Shown here in pieces: positions 44,028-54,600 of a DNA stretch of 64,000 bases. A program made the translations under genes and the position numbers. This DNA comes from Amblyomma americanum (Eukaryota; Arthropoda; Arachnida; Ixodida; Ixodidae). The notes below the pieces were generated by a model, which was given only the letters and a program-made list of their open reading frames with translations, did not search any database and was not told the origin of the DNA. The stretch lies in the NCBI RefSeq assembly GCF_052857255.1, contig NC_135505.1, forward strand, positions 31,193,616-31,257,615. Reading direction: 5' to 3'. Numbering within the stretch: position 1 is the first letter of the stretch; each line of letters starts with the position of its first letter.

Positions 44028-44346
44028 TTATCAATAATAAATATTGGTTTTTGGGGAAAGTAAATGGGGCAGTATGTCTCATAGATCGGCGGACACCTGA
44101 ACCGCGCCGTAAGGGAAGGGTTAAAGGAGGGAGTGAAAGAAGAAAGGAAAAAAGAGGTGCCGCAGTGGACGGCTCCGGAATAATTTCGACCACGTGGGGT
44201 TTTTTTGACGTGCGCTGACATCGCACAGCACACGGGCGCCTTAGCGTTTTGCCTCCATAAAAATCCAGCCGCCACGGTCGGGTTCAAACGCGGGAACTCC
44301 GGATCAGTAGCCGAGCGCCATAACCACTGAGCCACCTCGGCGGGTC
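44028..44346 (-). repeat. SINE, tail type B, full length
   Basis: On the minus strand a tRNA-like head (GAGGTGGCTCAGTGGTTATGG A box; a weak B box, AGTTCCCGCGTTTGAACCC) is followed by body, core and type B tail ending in (ATT)n-like sequence. CGTCATCTGA at 44018-44027 and 44347-44356 is a perfect 10-bp duplication. The insertion site is a copy of repeat X. Confidence 0.9.
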
Positions 44347-44449
44347 CGTCATCTGAAGCGACGACGACGGTTTAGCAGCAGGTAGCCCCGGTGGCAGGGA
44401 GCCCCCGCCACATGTGCGAGAATCCGAGATCCTAGCCCCGTAAGGCCAG

Positions 44450-45450
44450 GAATCCCCGGTCATGGCCTTCTCGATCGGTTATATATACTACACGGCCATC
44501 ACAATGAGGAAAGAGTATGAGTTGCCGAACAATGGAGAGGAGCCCTCAGGGTTCGGTCCTTCCTACCGAAATGGACAGAGACGACCACAATGGTATCCGT
44601 CACGCGGGGTCGAATGTCCTGCACCGCCGATATGGCTCCAAGCACAGCGTTTTCTGCGTAGACGTTGCGGGCCCACACCATTCCAGGGGAGGCTGGCACA
44701 CAGCCACATTCATTTACAAGGAAATAAATGTGGATGGCCTCACCTTTAAGGCCCCTAGCGCAACCCACGCGCAGGAGACAGCAATCGCCCTGGCTGCTTC
44801 CCACTCTCAATGTAAATTCATCTTATCCGACTCGCGAGAGGCCTGTTGGAATTTAGAGCTGGACTTGATAGCGCCTACCACACAATTTATTCTTCGAAGA
44901 GCAGCTCGGAGCCAGCACCTCCCAATCCGACTTCTCATTTGGACTCCATGTACCAGCTCTTACGATGGAACGAGGGCGCCAACTCGGCCGATCGCGCACT
45001 CACTAGCCGGGCCTCCGACGTAGACCCTACCTATCTGGATAAGATAATTTCTCTTCTTTTCACACTCAAAGATACATCCGCTCATTACAGGGACTCGCAA
45101 CGTCAGTACCCGGCTCCTCTCAAGGGTCTAGGGAAAGCCGGCGCAAGAATATTTCTTAGACTATTGAGTAACACTCTACTGCTCCTGGCAGTACTCATGC
45201 ATTTCGATCCTTCCTTTTCTCTGGCCTCTGGTCTTTATGTGGGGCGGAAGCTCGCGCCTTACACATGGTCTGGGTATGCTATCAAAATCATTTACTCCCC
45301 CACTAACCTATTCCCTTACCCGAGAGGACTGGGAGGCGGCCGTGCTCGGCTGTCTGGACCTAACGGTCCAACAAGCCCTGGTTCAGCGAACTCGAGTGGC
45401 GCTCCAGGCCAATGGGGTAACTTAAAGGACTCCACTTAGTAAAATAATGC
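44450..45450 (+). pseudogene. LINE RNase H and C-terminus
   Basis: The plus frame 44517-45023 has SVFCVDVAGPHHSRGGWH (first Asp), THAQETAIALAASHSQ (Glu), FILSDSREACWNLELD (Asp) and RLLIWTPCTSSYDGT where WVPGH is expected. 44846-45439 and 45237-45425 give the C-terminus (SLTREDWEAAVLGCLDLTVQ, LVQRTRVALQANGVT). The RNase H first three acidic residues are kept but the His motif is lost. No polyadenylation tail was identified. Confidence 0.7.
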
Positions 45451-45564
45451 CAGTAGCCCACTACGGGCTGCTTCTCTGTCAAGCTTACTGTAACTATTCT
45501 TAAATGCTTCTCATCATCATCATAATCCTCTGCGCTTTTTGTTTTCGTTATGAGTGGAAGAAAA

Positions 45565-45720
45565 ATGGAAACAAAATTGCATGGGTTTGTCCCCTGGCTC
45601 CAGCTGAGCCACAATCACTGCCACTTTCAGAGAGAGAAAAGTTGAAAGCGTGGTGAAGATTGAAAGAGAGGCGCGCCACAAAACTGCGTCCGCCGAAGCG
45701 ATGACGACGGTTGGTTTTAT
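45565..45720 (+). repeat. Unnamed repeat X, copy 2
   Basis: TGAGCCACAATCACTGCCAC, AGAGAGAGAAAAGTTGAAAG and GCGTCCGCCGAAGCGATGAC match the copy at 41430-41590. A type B SINE follows directly here too. Confidence 0.6.
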
Positions 45721-45726
45721 GAACAC

Positions 45727-46062
45727 CCGCCGCGGTGGATCAGTAGTAAGGGCGCTCGGCTACTGATCTCGAGTACCCGGCTTCGATCCCAACCGGGGCA
45801 GGAGCGTTTAATTGGAGGCGAAACCCAAAAGGCGTCCCTCTGCTCGAAATACAAACGCGCCTGTGTGCTTGTACGATGTCAGTACATGACAAATTTCCCC
45901 AGGTGGACGAAATTATTCCTGAGCCCTCCACCACGGCGCCTCTTTCTTCCTTTCTTCTCTCAATCCCTCCTTCATGCCTTCCCTTACGGCGCGGTTCAGG
46001 CACCTGCCAAGATGTGAGAGAGTTACGGCATCATTTGCTTCCCCCACAAAATTATTATTATT
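45727..46062 (+). repeat. SINE, tail type B
   Basis: Head (CCGCCGCGGTGGATCAGTAG, B-box region GGCTTCGATCCC), body with GGAGGCGAAACCCAAAAGGC, core (GATGTCAGTACATGACAAAT) and type B tail ending in (ATT)n at about 46049-46062. A repeat Y copy begins right after the tail. No duplication was fixed. Confidence 0.82.
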
Positions 46063-46240
46063 AACGCGACAGCGTTAAGGGCCCCGTGTCGCAGAAAAGC
46101 CGGTGTCGTCGGCGTTAGCGGCATTGGCTGTGAGCGAAAAATCCCTCCTCTCCCTCCTCCGCCTCCCCGCAATGTACGCCACTGCCCCAACTGACAGCGC
46201 GCGACGGCAGCGCCTTCCGCTCGTCTCGTTCGGGCGCAGT
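46063..46240 (+). repeat. Repeat Y (GTGTCGCAGAAAAGCCG type), copy 1
   Basis: It begins AACGCGACAGCGTTAAGGGC, then CCCGTGTCGCAGAAAAGCCG and TGTCGTCGGCG. The same blocks occur at 54970-55040, and a short AACGCTATAGCGT occurs near 57338. The start is a small palindrome (TAACGC...GCGTTA). The class is unknown; no protein is encoded. Confidence 0.55.
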
Positions 46241-46380
46241 GGGGCCGAGCGGGCACGAGGAATCACGCGTTGAGCGGCGAACAACGCAGGGGACATCCAA
46301 AGCGCGTTCACCACGAAGCTTGCGGCTTGCTGCCCGTTCGTTCGGCGCGGAGCTATGCTGACGTTCGTGGAACAGGGTTT

Positions 46381-46697
46381 AATAATAATAATAATTGGTT
46401 TTTGGGGAAAGGAAATGGCGCAGTATCTGTCTCATATATCGTTGGACACCTGAACCGCGCCGTAAGGGAAGGGATAAAGGAGGGAGTGAAAGAAGAAAGG
46501 GAGAAGAGGTGCCGTAGTGGAGGGCTCCGGAATAATTTCGACCACCTGGGGATCTTTAACGTGCACTGACATCGCACAGCACACGGGCGCCTTAGCGTTT
46601 TTCCTCCATAAAAACGCAGCCGCCGCGGTCGGGTTCGAACCCGGGAACTCCGGATCAGTAGTCGAGCGCCCTAACCACTGAGCCACCGCGGCGGGTA
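46381..46697 (-). repeat. SINE, tail type B, full length, 12-bp duplication
   Basis: Minus strand: A box TGGCTCAGTGGTTAGGGCG and B box GGGTTCGAACCCG, both close to the tRNA/pol III consensus. Body, core and type B tail follow, with (ATT)n at 46381-46396. GGAACAGGGTTT at 46369-46380 and 46698-46709 is a perfect duplication. Such SINEs are transcribed by pol III and copied by a LINE partner. Confidence 0.95.
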
Positions 46698-46948
46698 GGA
46701 ACAGGGTTTGTCGAGAACGATGTTGCGACGAACTACGACTGCAATTTGAGTCCCATAAAACGTGGCATTGATGACCCTGACCACAACAAAGAAAAGAACA
46801 CACAAAAAACGTTTCGGCTCGCATAAGGGAGCCTTGTTCATAGTAAAAAAACGAGAAGCGGGTGTGCGAGCTTATGTATGCTTGAAAGGGGGCGCAGGCA
46901 GCGTGCGTAAGCACTTGTCAGATTTCCGCAGTTTCGGTTCAAGGTGTG

Positions 46949-47260
46949 ACCCGCCACGGTGGCTCAGTGTTTAGGGCGCTTGACTATACTGATCCCGAGT
47001 TCCCGGGTTCGGACCCGACCCCGGCGGCTGCGTTTTTATGAAGGAAATACGCTAAGGCGCCCGTTTGCTGTGCGATGTCAGTGCTCGTTAAAGATACCAG
47101 GTGGTCGAAATTATTCCGGAGCCCTCCACTACGGCACTTCGTCTTCCTTTCTTCTTTCATTCCCTTCTTTATCGCTTCCTTTACGGCACGGCTCAGGTGT
47201 CGAACGGTATGTGAGACAGATACTGCGCCATTTCCTTTCCCCAAAAACCAATTAAAAAAC
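46949..47260 (+). repeat. SINE, tail type B, full length, inside the PLE
   Basis: Head with ACGGTGGCTCAGTGTTTAGG (A box) and GGGTTCGGACCCGAC (B box), body, core and type B tail. GTTCAAGGTGTG at 46937-46948 and 47261-47272 is a perfect 12-bp duplication. It is in the opposite orientation to the neighbouring two SINEs. Confidence 0.95.
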
Positions 47261-47597
47261 GTTCAAGGTGTGTCCGGTCGTTTGTATAATCAAGATTCCA
47301 GGTGTAGGCGAAAGAATTTTCTCTTTTCTGCCGCCAGAACTTGTGCCTTGCCCCAGTCGATATGCACTGTTTCGATATGCAATGCTCGGCGATCACACTG
47401 GAATCTACTTTTCTGTTTTTAACGTTGTTTTTGTGATCTTTTAGGCGCCTTTCGAATTCGAAGTTGCCAGTTTCACCAATGTAGACGCAGTCGCAGTCAG
47501 AGCAGGGAATGCTGTAAACCACGCCGGGATATTTTTCTTTTGTAAGAACGTCCTTTACGTTGACCGAAGCATGCCGCAGTTTTCTGGCCGGAACGTG

Positions 47598-47917
47598 ATA
47601 ATAATAATAATGATTGGTTTTTTGGGGAAAGGAAATGGCGCAGTATCTGTCTCATATATCTTTGGACACCTGAACCGCGCCGTAAAGGAAGGGATAAAGG
47701 AGGGAGTGAAAGAAGAAAGGAAGAATAGGTGCCGTAGTGGAGGGCTCCGGCATAATTTCGACCACCTGGGGATCTTTAACGTGCACTGACATCGCACAGC
47801 ACATGGGCGCCTTAGCGTTTTTCCTCCATAAAAACGCAGCCGCCGCGGTCGGGTTCGAACCCGGGAACTCCGGATCAGTAGTCGAGCGCCCTAACCACTG
47901 AGCCACCGCGGCGGGGT
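47598..47917 (-). repeat. SINE, tail type B, full length, inside the PLE
   Basis: Minus strand: A box TGGCTCAGTGGTTAGGGCG, B box GGGTTCGAACCCG, then body, core and type B tail with (ATT)n. CGGAACGTG at 47589-47597 and 47918-47926 is a perfect 9-bp duplication. It is nearly identical to 46381-46697 and splits the PLE protein between RT and GIY-YIG. Confidence 0.95.
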
Positions 47918-49254
47918 CGGAACGTGGGCAATGTCAACATTGAAGGTGCGCAGAATGCGTGCGAACGCCTCGCTGATTCCAGGGGTAGAGGGAACAGCGG
48001 CACGTTTCAGGAGAGAAGACTTTCACGTTCTGGTCGACACAGCTGTTTTTAGACCGATGCCACGAAATATTTTTGGTAGTTATTGCGTGAAAGTTCTTGC
48101 CGCACCATATCAAAGTCGTTTTCCCTGTCTTCGGGAGAACTGCAAATGCGTTGGCTCCTGAATAAGGTGGCAGCAACCTTTTAATAAGGTGGAAGCAACC
48201 GATCTCTTATGTGAGGCTTGGTGGATGGATCTAAAGTTGTAATAACGTACAGTGTGGGTGGGTTTTCTAAAAACGCGGAATGATAGTTTGTCACAATCGC
48301 GTTTTACCAAGACGTCTAGAAAGGGCAATGCACCGTTCGCCGCGACCTCGGTGGTGGACTCAATGGCCTTCTCTATAGAGTTCAAATGTGACGAAAAAGC
48401 AGGAAAATCGTCTTTTTGAATCATGCAGAAACAGTCGTCAACATATCTGAGGAAAACATTTGGCGGGTGAGCAAATGTTGCAAGGGCCCAGCGTTCGAAA
48501 GACTCCAAGGTGAGGTTTGCGACCGCAACGACGATAGAGGCACCCATAGGAGTACCTTGAAGTTGACGATAAAACAGGCCTTTTAATACAAAATACGTGT
48601 TACTGAGGCAGAACTTTAGGAGTCTGCAGAGATCGGACGCGTAAATAGGGGTCCTTTCAGTTAAGGATCTGTCAGACTCGAGGGCAGAAGAGCAGGCTTG
48701 TACGGCAAGGTCAATAGGGACGCATGTGAAAAGCGACTTGACGTCAAACGAGTCTAGAAGCTCGTTGTCGTCCGGTGATATGTCGCTTACATTCTCGATG
48801 AAATGAGTAGAATTTCGTACGTGTGTCCCATTTTCCGCAAATGATGCGGTTACACAGGATATTGTCCAGTGTTGTGTGAAATTTACAACTTTCAGCGAGG
48901 CACCAGTGGTCGGCGACGTAGTGTGGGGCCCTTCCTCCGTCTAGCTTCCAGCTAATAAAAAACAAATAGGTTGCCACAATTTCCTTGGTCGCCGCGTTGT
49001 ATTGCTCCTGTAAACATTTGACATCCTCATAGGTCAGGGAGTTGAAAGAAAACTGACGGCTGCCGCCATTTCAAGACGTGGACGACGCTGTCGCTCATAG
49101 ACGCAATCAATAGAGCATTGCGCTTTCCCGTATACGTAATCTCATTGCCTTCAAAATAAGCTTCAAGTTGGGTCCAATAGGTGCCCCAAGCGCTCACCGT
49201 CTCGTGGAAAACAGGGGGTCGAGCCTCTATCCTTCTCGTCTTCAGATGCGGTTT

Positions 49255-49350
49255 GCCAGCTGCTGCTGCTGGTGTTGCTTGTTCTGCTGGTGGTAGTGGT
49301 GCTGCTGCTGCTGCTGCCTATGAAGGAAGAAAGGAAGGAAGGAAGGCCTC
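49255..49350. repeat. Low-complexity CTG and AAGG repeats
   Basis: GCTGCTGCTG/GGTGGT runs at about 49259-49318 are followed by (GGAA)n at 49324-49347. They mark the 3' tail of the minus-strand RNase H LINE that begins just above. Confidence 0.7.
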
Positions 49351-51205
49351 AGACGTTGCTGGCAGATACCCAATACGGAGGAGTGGCCAAGACACAGGCG
49401 GTAAATTACTGGGAACAGGAAAGTTTTGACGGGAAAAGGAGTGGTAATAGTATGTAGTCTGAGAGATTGGAAGAGAGAAGGAAAGGGGTCCAGTTAACTT
49501 GGAGATCAAAGACGGGACAATTGCTTAATGTGCATAATAGTACACAATGCCTGTAATGTTGCAATGTCTTACTGTCTGAGAGCGGGAAAAGAAATTAGAA
49601 TGGGAGTCGCTGCGTTTCTTGAAGAAAATTTTGCACAACAGAGCGCACACTCCTGTCGCTTCGTCCAAGCAAAGAAGCGCCAATGGAAAGAACAACCGCG
49701 GAAGACACAGGCAAGGCCAGTGGATGAAATGGAATTTGCAAAAGACGCTTCCTCAAATGAGAAAAGCGGCAGCAGAACAGCAGGAAGTGATCTATTGCCT
49801 CAGGTTCGGCACAAAAAGGGCACAGTGGGGAAGCTGCCAGGCCAGATCTGTGAATGTAGAAATTTAGAAGGGGAACCCGGCAACGCAAGCGCGTGAAAGA
49901 GACCTCTAGTCTGCGCGAGCGCCAGTCTTTGCTACTCCAAGGATGCGGAAGATGCTGATATTCGGGAGATGATGTAAGAGCCGAGGCAGCAAATTCCTGA
50001 AATATTGTGTAGCCGCGAAACCTCACCGCAGCTGTATATGCACACATTGGCAGGACAGCAGCAATTGGGTCGCAAAGAGAGGCTCTTGCTAAGGAATCTG
50101 CATCCTCATTTAAGTGAAAGCCCATGTTACCTGGTACCCAAAGCAACCTTACCGAATTTAGATGGAGCGGAATCAGGAAATTAAAGAGGCGTAATGCCCG
50201 AGACTCAGTGGGTGAGGATAATGAAGAGCAAATGGACAGAGAGTCTGTCATAAACACGACCTGGGAAACGGTAGTTTCTAATTTTCGTAAGGCTAAGATT
50301 ACTGCTAATAATTCAGCGAGAAAAATTGGAGTGAAGTCAGGAAGACGGAGAGAAAAAGACCAATCCAGTGAAGGCGAAAAATTTCCGACACCTGCCCTTT
50401 CGCGATCCTACGAGGCATCGGTAGCAATAAGGACATGAGAGGGAAAGGACCTTAGGTGGTCCTGCAATAGACCCTGAAGAAGCGGGAAGGGCTGCAGCTT
50501 TGCATTCGATGGGAAAATGTCATCGAACTCAATCTGGACAGATGAGGAGTTGTTATATATTTGGCGGACATCTGTGTAATGAATATTTATGCAATCAAGG
50601 AGGGATTGCACGTAACATATCTGCGGGGTATGAAATCGAGACCAGGCAGCACTAAAAAAGGCGGAAGGTTGACTAAGAAATATTATACTGGAAGCGTGAA
50701 GAGGTGAGTCGCAATATTTTAAAAATGTTTGAACTGTTAAAAGGCAAAACCTAGCGGATAACGAAGGCATTCGCGCCTCAAGGTGCAGAACAGCATTGGC
50801 GACATATTTTGGAAGCCCCAGACAAAGGCGCAACGCCTCACGCTCCAAAAGCACACGAGGGCGAAGTTTATAGGCAGGAGCTCCTGAGAATAAAACACAC
50901 CCGAACTCCAAAATTGGGCGGACGTACATTTTATAAATCATCAGAAGCGTATGCCTTCTCATGCCTGACCTAGCACTACAAAGCCTGCGCAGGATGCCAA
51001 TGACCCTAACTCCTTTTGCTGAAACTTGCTCAATGTGTGGCTTCCAGGATAGAGTAGAGTCGTATATTACTCCGAGATACTTCACCATCCTAAGTTGAGG
51101 TATTATGTTATTTCTGTACACCAGGCAGGTATTTACAGGAACAGAAACCGGAAATACCAACAATGTGCATTTCTTCACATTGAATTCTTGATGAATTCTT
51201 CCTAA
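49351..51205 (-). mobile_element. RNase H LINE, RT end and RNase H
   Basis: On the minus strand, 51195-50408 gives FNVKKCTLLVFPVSVPVNTC, MVKYLGVIYDSTLSWKPHIE, GILRRLCSARSGMRR and LIATDAS (first RNase H Asp). After a frame break near 50260-50400, 49595-50257 continues with MTDSLSICSSL (Asp), LLWVPGNMGFHLNEDAD (PGH is PGN) and the Cys-rich tail CPFCAEPEAIDHFLLFC. The frame above 51205 belongs to the inserted PLE. The RT blocks before it are at 52.80-52.87 kb. Confidence 0.87.
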
Positions 51206-51207
51206 GC

Positions 51208-51543
51208 AACAAGAATAAAAGCGCAACAACACGACACAAAGAAGGAGGAAACCGACAGGACAGGCGCTAACTTGCAACACTTTACTGTCTTCATAAACCG
51301 CCGCGTATATATCAACCACAGGGGGGGGGGGGGGGGGGGGGTGTAAAGACAAATGGGGGGAACACAGTTGAAAGCACGTGCGTAGAAAACTCGAGTATGG
51401 CACAAGAACAGGTGATTCCGCAGATACTATGCCATATCTAAAAACTGACATTCTTTTTTATACATCACGATCGACGGGGTGCTAACACATGCACTCCCAC
51501 TCTTACATATTCTGTGCGCTTCTATCAATTCGCGTGCGATCGT
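51208..51543. repeat. Inverted terminal arm of the PLE (partner 52408-52747)
   Basis: Blocks such as GCGCAACAACACGACACAAAG, AACCGACAGGACAGGCGCTA, TATATATCAACCACAG and TGCACTCCCACTCTTACATA recur as reverse complements in 52408-52747, with few differences. The right arm includes the last about 38 codons of the GIY-YIG ORF. So the left arm is an antisense copy of the ORF end plus the 3' UTR. Confidence 0.9.
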
Positions 51544-51544
51544 G

Positions 51545-52521
51545 TAATTGTATTAAGGAAACAATCATCTTTGTCCTACCAGCGGGTCGTGGAAGAAGTT
51601 TTAGCTGATTTTAAAAATCACGCTGGATGCTTAGATTTTACCTATGAGCTCCCGAAGGGAAATAGCTTGCAGTTTTTAGATATTGACATCACCATTACTG
51701 ACGAAAGCGCATGCTGGAAGTATTGCCCCCGTGCCCGCAAGGAACTGTTGCCGTACGGCTCTACGCATTCGAAAACGGTAAAGCGCGCCGTCGCCATTAT
51801 GTGCCTGGAATCCTCTCTAAAGAAGTCGTGTTGCCACAAAGCGCAGGAAAGCTTTTACGCCCAGATTCAGAAGCTAAAACAGGCGGGCTTTCCACCTTCG
51901 GTCTTGAGCTCAGTCAGCGAAGCTTTACTAAAAAAGGTGAAGAAAGTACGAAAAGAAAAAAGAGACGAAAGTGGAACCTCAGAAAAGAAATTTAGACTAG
52001 TTGTGATCCCGTATTCGCATAAAGTTGCACATAATCTTAAGCATGTTGCTTCCAAGTACAAGGTGCCAGTGGTTTTTTCTGCTCCCAGGAAACTCGCCGC
52101 ATTGTGCCGAATGACTAACCCGGATAAGGACAAGAATCAAGTTTGCCAAACGAAACATGCTAATCCTTTTGTAGATTGTGCGGTTGGAGTTGTGTATAGC
52201 ATCCCACTGACGTGTGGTAAAACTTACATCGGCCAACCGGGGCGATGTATTAATGACCGTTTGAGAGAACACAGTCTGTCATTAAAGAATGGGACCGGGT
52301 CAAATCTACCGATTCACTGTAAGGATTGCTGGAAAGAAGAAGGAAGAAAGAAGGCATGTGGAGCAAAACTTCTGGAAACAAGTGTAATCTGCAAAAGTAA
52401 AGACACGATCGCACGCGAATTGATAGAAGCGCACAGAATATGTAAGAGTGGGAGTGCATGTGTTAGCACCCCGTCGATCGTGTTGTATAAAAAAGAATGT
52501 CAGTTTTTAGATATGGCATAG
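51545..52521 (+). CDS. Penelope-like protein, RT thumb and GIY-YIG endonuclease (5'-truncated)
   Basis: An uninterrupted frame (open from 51514) reads LRKQSSLSYQRVVEEVLADF and KGNSLQFLDIDITI, the end of the PLE RT. The thumb/linker follows with FYAQIQKLKQAGFPPSVLSS and a Lys-rich stretch. GIY-YIG follows: VVYSIPLTCGKTYIGQPGRC then INDRLREHSLSLKNG, and IARELIEAHRICKSG near the end. A CxxC/Cys-rich insert (DCWKEEGRKKACGAKLL) lies between. The first 10 codons after 51514 come from the inverted arm and are not native. The RT palm with YxDD is missing, so this protein could nick DNA but not copy RNA. The frame is intact, suggesting a recent insertion. Confidence 0.88.
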
Positions 52522-52802
52522 TATCTGCGGAATCACCCGTTTTTGTTGTGCCATATTCGAGTTTTCTACGCACGTGCTTTCAACTGTGTTCCCCCCTATC
52601 TGTCTTTACACCCCCCCCCCCCCCCCCCCCCCCCTGTGGTTGATATATACGCGGCGGTTTATGAAGACAGTAAAGTGTTGCAAGTTAGCGCCTGTCCTGT
52701 CGGTTTCCTCCTTCTTTGTGTCGTGTTGTTGCGCTTTTATTCTTGTTAGCTATGAACCAACATGCCCCGGAGAGTGTTTTACTGAAGTACCTTTCTTCCT
52801 AA

Positions 52803-54600
52803 CCAGTTGTCAAGAACATTGAGGTAATTTTGCAGGGTTCGATAAAGAGTGTGAATGTCACCTGCTGATGGAAAAAATGCAATAGTGCCACGCACACCAG
52901 ACGGGAAATATGCAATAATTGCCGTAAAGGGCTGTTGACCTGGGACGCTGAGGTCAACCGCAAGGATTTCACATTCATTGTCCGCATATTGGAAAGAAAT
53001 GCATGCCCTGTGGCAGAACTAGCACTAACAACCCTCCCCCTCGTGACGACCGGTCAAGCCGGAACGGACGGTAATCCTTGAGATGATAATTGAAAGCCTG
53101 TAATGCAACTAAATCTGATAGAAGCTGATTGCATAGGCAATTTAAATCTGTTGAAGCTGAGAATATAGATCGACAATTCCACTGGAGTACACTTAAGAAC
53201 CGTATCTTGGCGGGAGTGCCGCAGCCGTGACTGCCTTTTCTAGAATCGTGGTCTTAGCATTTTGACTTGCGTTACTTTTCTTTGTCTTTGAATGGGGGCA
53301 AGATGCACCTGCAATATTCAGAGGAGACCCACTTCGTTTCTGGGCGCGGAGATCAGACTCCATATCCATACAGTCCAAAGAGGATGCGTCCATAACGCTG
53401 CTCGAAGGAGAGGCCTTAGATGTCTTTTGTTACTCACATTGTTTTTGGCCCTGTGGAACGGAATCGATTACTACAGAAGAAAGAGTACCTTCCGAAGCCA
53501 AAGAAGGCAAGAGCGGAGCGGTGGACACCTGCAGAAGATTGGTCATCTCAGCAGCTATGACCTGCGAAATGCACGCGGATACGGTTTCCAAAATGCGATC
53601 CATTGCATTTTCCACAGCTTTCTCAACTGCCGCTGTATTACCCTGGGACCAACTAGAATCCATTATGGGCGGGCATTTGGCGGCCACACTAGATCAGCCT
53701 GAGGTTCTCTCCTTGACTGCTGCAAAAGCCTCTCTCCGCGTGCATCTGCGCTTGTCTATAAGCTCAAGCACCTGAAGTTCTTGAGCTCGTGCAGGACAGT
53801 CAGGCGAATCAGCAGGGTGAGCACCACTACACAAACAACATTTCTCTTGCTGTTCAGGACATTCCTCTCTGCAATGACGTCCCTCAGAGGCACAGCAGCG
53901 TAAGACCGATTTGCAGGCTTTGCCGCTGTGGCCAAATCGTCAGCAGTTTTGACACTGAACGGCCGAGAGGTAAGGTCATCTACTAGCAAATCCAGTGGCC
54001 ACAACTTAATCTCTGACGGGCAAAATATTCCTGGAAATGTGGCAACGACGGACTCCAGCAGGAATTTTTACTCCGTCAACCATCCTTCTGCATCGATGGG
54101 CAGCAATCACTCCTGCAGGCGAGAGGTTCTCATGCGTCTCCACAGGGCTCAATAGAGAGTCGACCCCTCGGACCAAGCCCTTGGAGCATGCTAGATGAGG
54201 CGGAATGAATGCACTCACTGGGTGGTTGGCGAAGGTCGTACACTTTAGCAGGTCTTCAGTACAGTCTTTATCCGATGACCTGCACAAAATACCACCCCGC
54301 CGAACTGCCGGACATCGGTAATGCGCATGAAGTGCTTCGTTGTGGATTGAAGAGCAACCTGTACTGCCTCCGGGTTGTTCAGTCGGATAGTGCCTCCATC
54401 GAAAGGCACTGAAGCGACCGGAATGCTCGAAACTCCACTGCGGAAAAAGGACAATTGGGAGCTGGTCTTGAGGAAGAGATGCCGACCAAGGGGAAAACCC
54501 CTGGCCGGGAGAAGTAGACATTAAGCTATATTCCCGCGCCCAATCACCCCAGAACAGAAGCAAGCAGGCACAGACAAAAAGAAGGACAAATTTAGCAAGC
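52803..54600 (-). pseudogene. RNase H LINE ORF1 and endonuclease scrap
   Basis: Minus strand. ORF1 spans about 54600-53190: 54245-54454 has VASVPFDGGTIRLNNPEAVQ and TTKHFMRITDVRQFGGVVF. A run of zinc knuckles in shifting frames follows at 53780-53970 (QCQNC then RFGHSGKAC; CRECPEQ-like; CCLCSGAHPADSPDC). 53430-53687 is an amphipathic stretch (AAVEKAVENAMDRILETVSA). After 53190 comes an endonuclease piece near 52870-52985 (ILAVDLSVPGQQPFTAIIAY). It is then joined directly to an RT piece (LQNYLNVLDNWL) at 52803-52870. Most of the endonuclease and RT are deleted. ORF1 frames are broken several times. Confidence 0.75.

Larger units (their letters stand above)
46710..49080 (-). mobile_element. Penelope-like element carrying SINEs
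   Basis: Minus-strand reading: 48760-48110 gives the RT, with DSFDVKSLFTCVPIDLAV, GTPMGASIVVAVANLTLESF, VFLRYVDDCFC (YVDD intact) and GALPFLDVLVKRD. The region to 47925 leads to a basic linker. After the SINE at 47598-47917 comes the GIY-YIG domain at 47193-47522 (VVYSIPCSDCDCVYIGETG, RRLKDHKNNV). After another SINE (46949-47260) the 3' UTR continues to 46710 and contains GGCTCCCTTATGCGAGCC, a short hairpin followed by GAAACG. Upstream frames (48740-48990) give STHFIENVSDI. The ORF shifts frame near 48120. The start of the RT is lost or beyond recognition. Confidence 0.88.
51206..52792 (+). mobile_element. Penelope-like element with inverted terminal repeats
   Basis: A PLE of about 1.59 kb stands inside the RT of a minus-strand LINE. 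TTCTTCCTAA at 51196-51205 and 52793-52802 is a 10-bp duplication. Removing the insert rejoins LINE RT blocks LNVLDNWL and FNVKKCTLLVFP in one frame, matching the order in the copy at 31.66-31.88 kb. Its ends are long near-identical inverted arms (51208-51543 and 52408-52747), with a 20-base G/C homopolymer in each. PLEs are known to carry terminal repeats in direct or inverted order. This copy is 5'-truncated in the RT. Confidence 0.88.

Noticed and set aside
44499..44810. Minus frame over the LINE RNase H at 44.5-44.8 kb
   Set aside because: It is the antisense shadow of the LINE RNase H on the plus strand.
46608..46697. tRNA gene at the head of the SINE
   Set aside because: A and B boxes are good, but the sequence does not fold into a full cloverleaf and is followed by the SINE body. 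It is a tRNA-derived SINE head. The same holds for 46949, 47850 and 61446.
51206..51451. N-terminal part of the minus frame starting at 51451 (Pro-rich)
   Set aside because: It is the inverted PLE arm read in frame with the LINE RT by chance. The poly-Pro comes from the G/C homopolymer.
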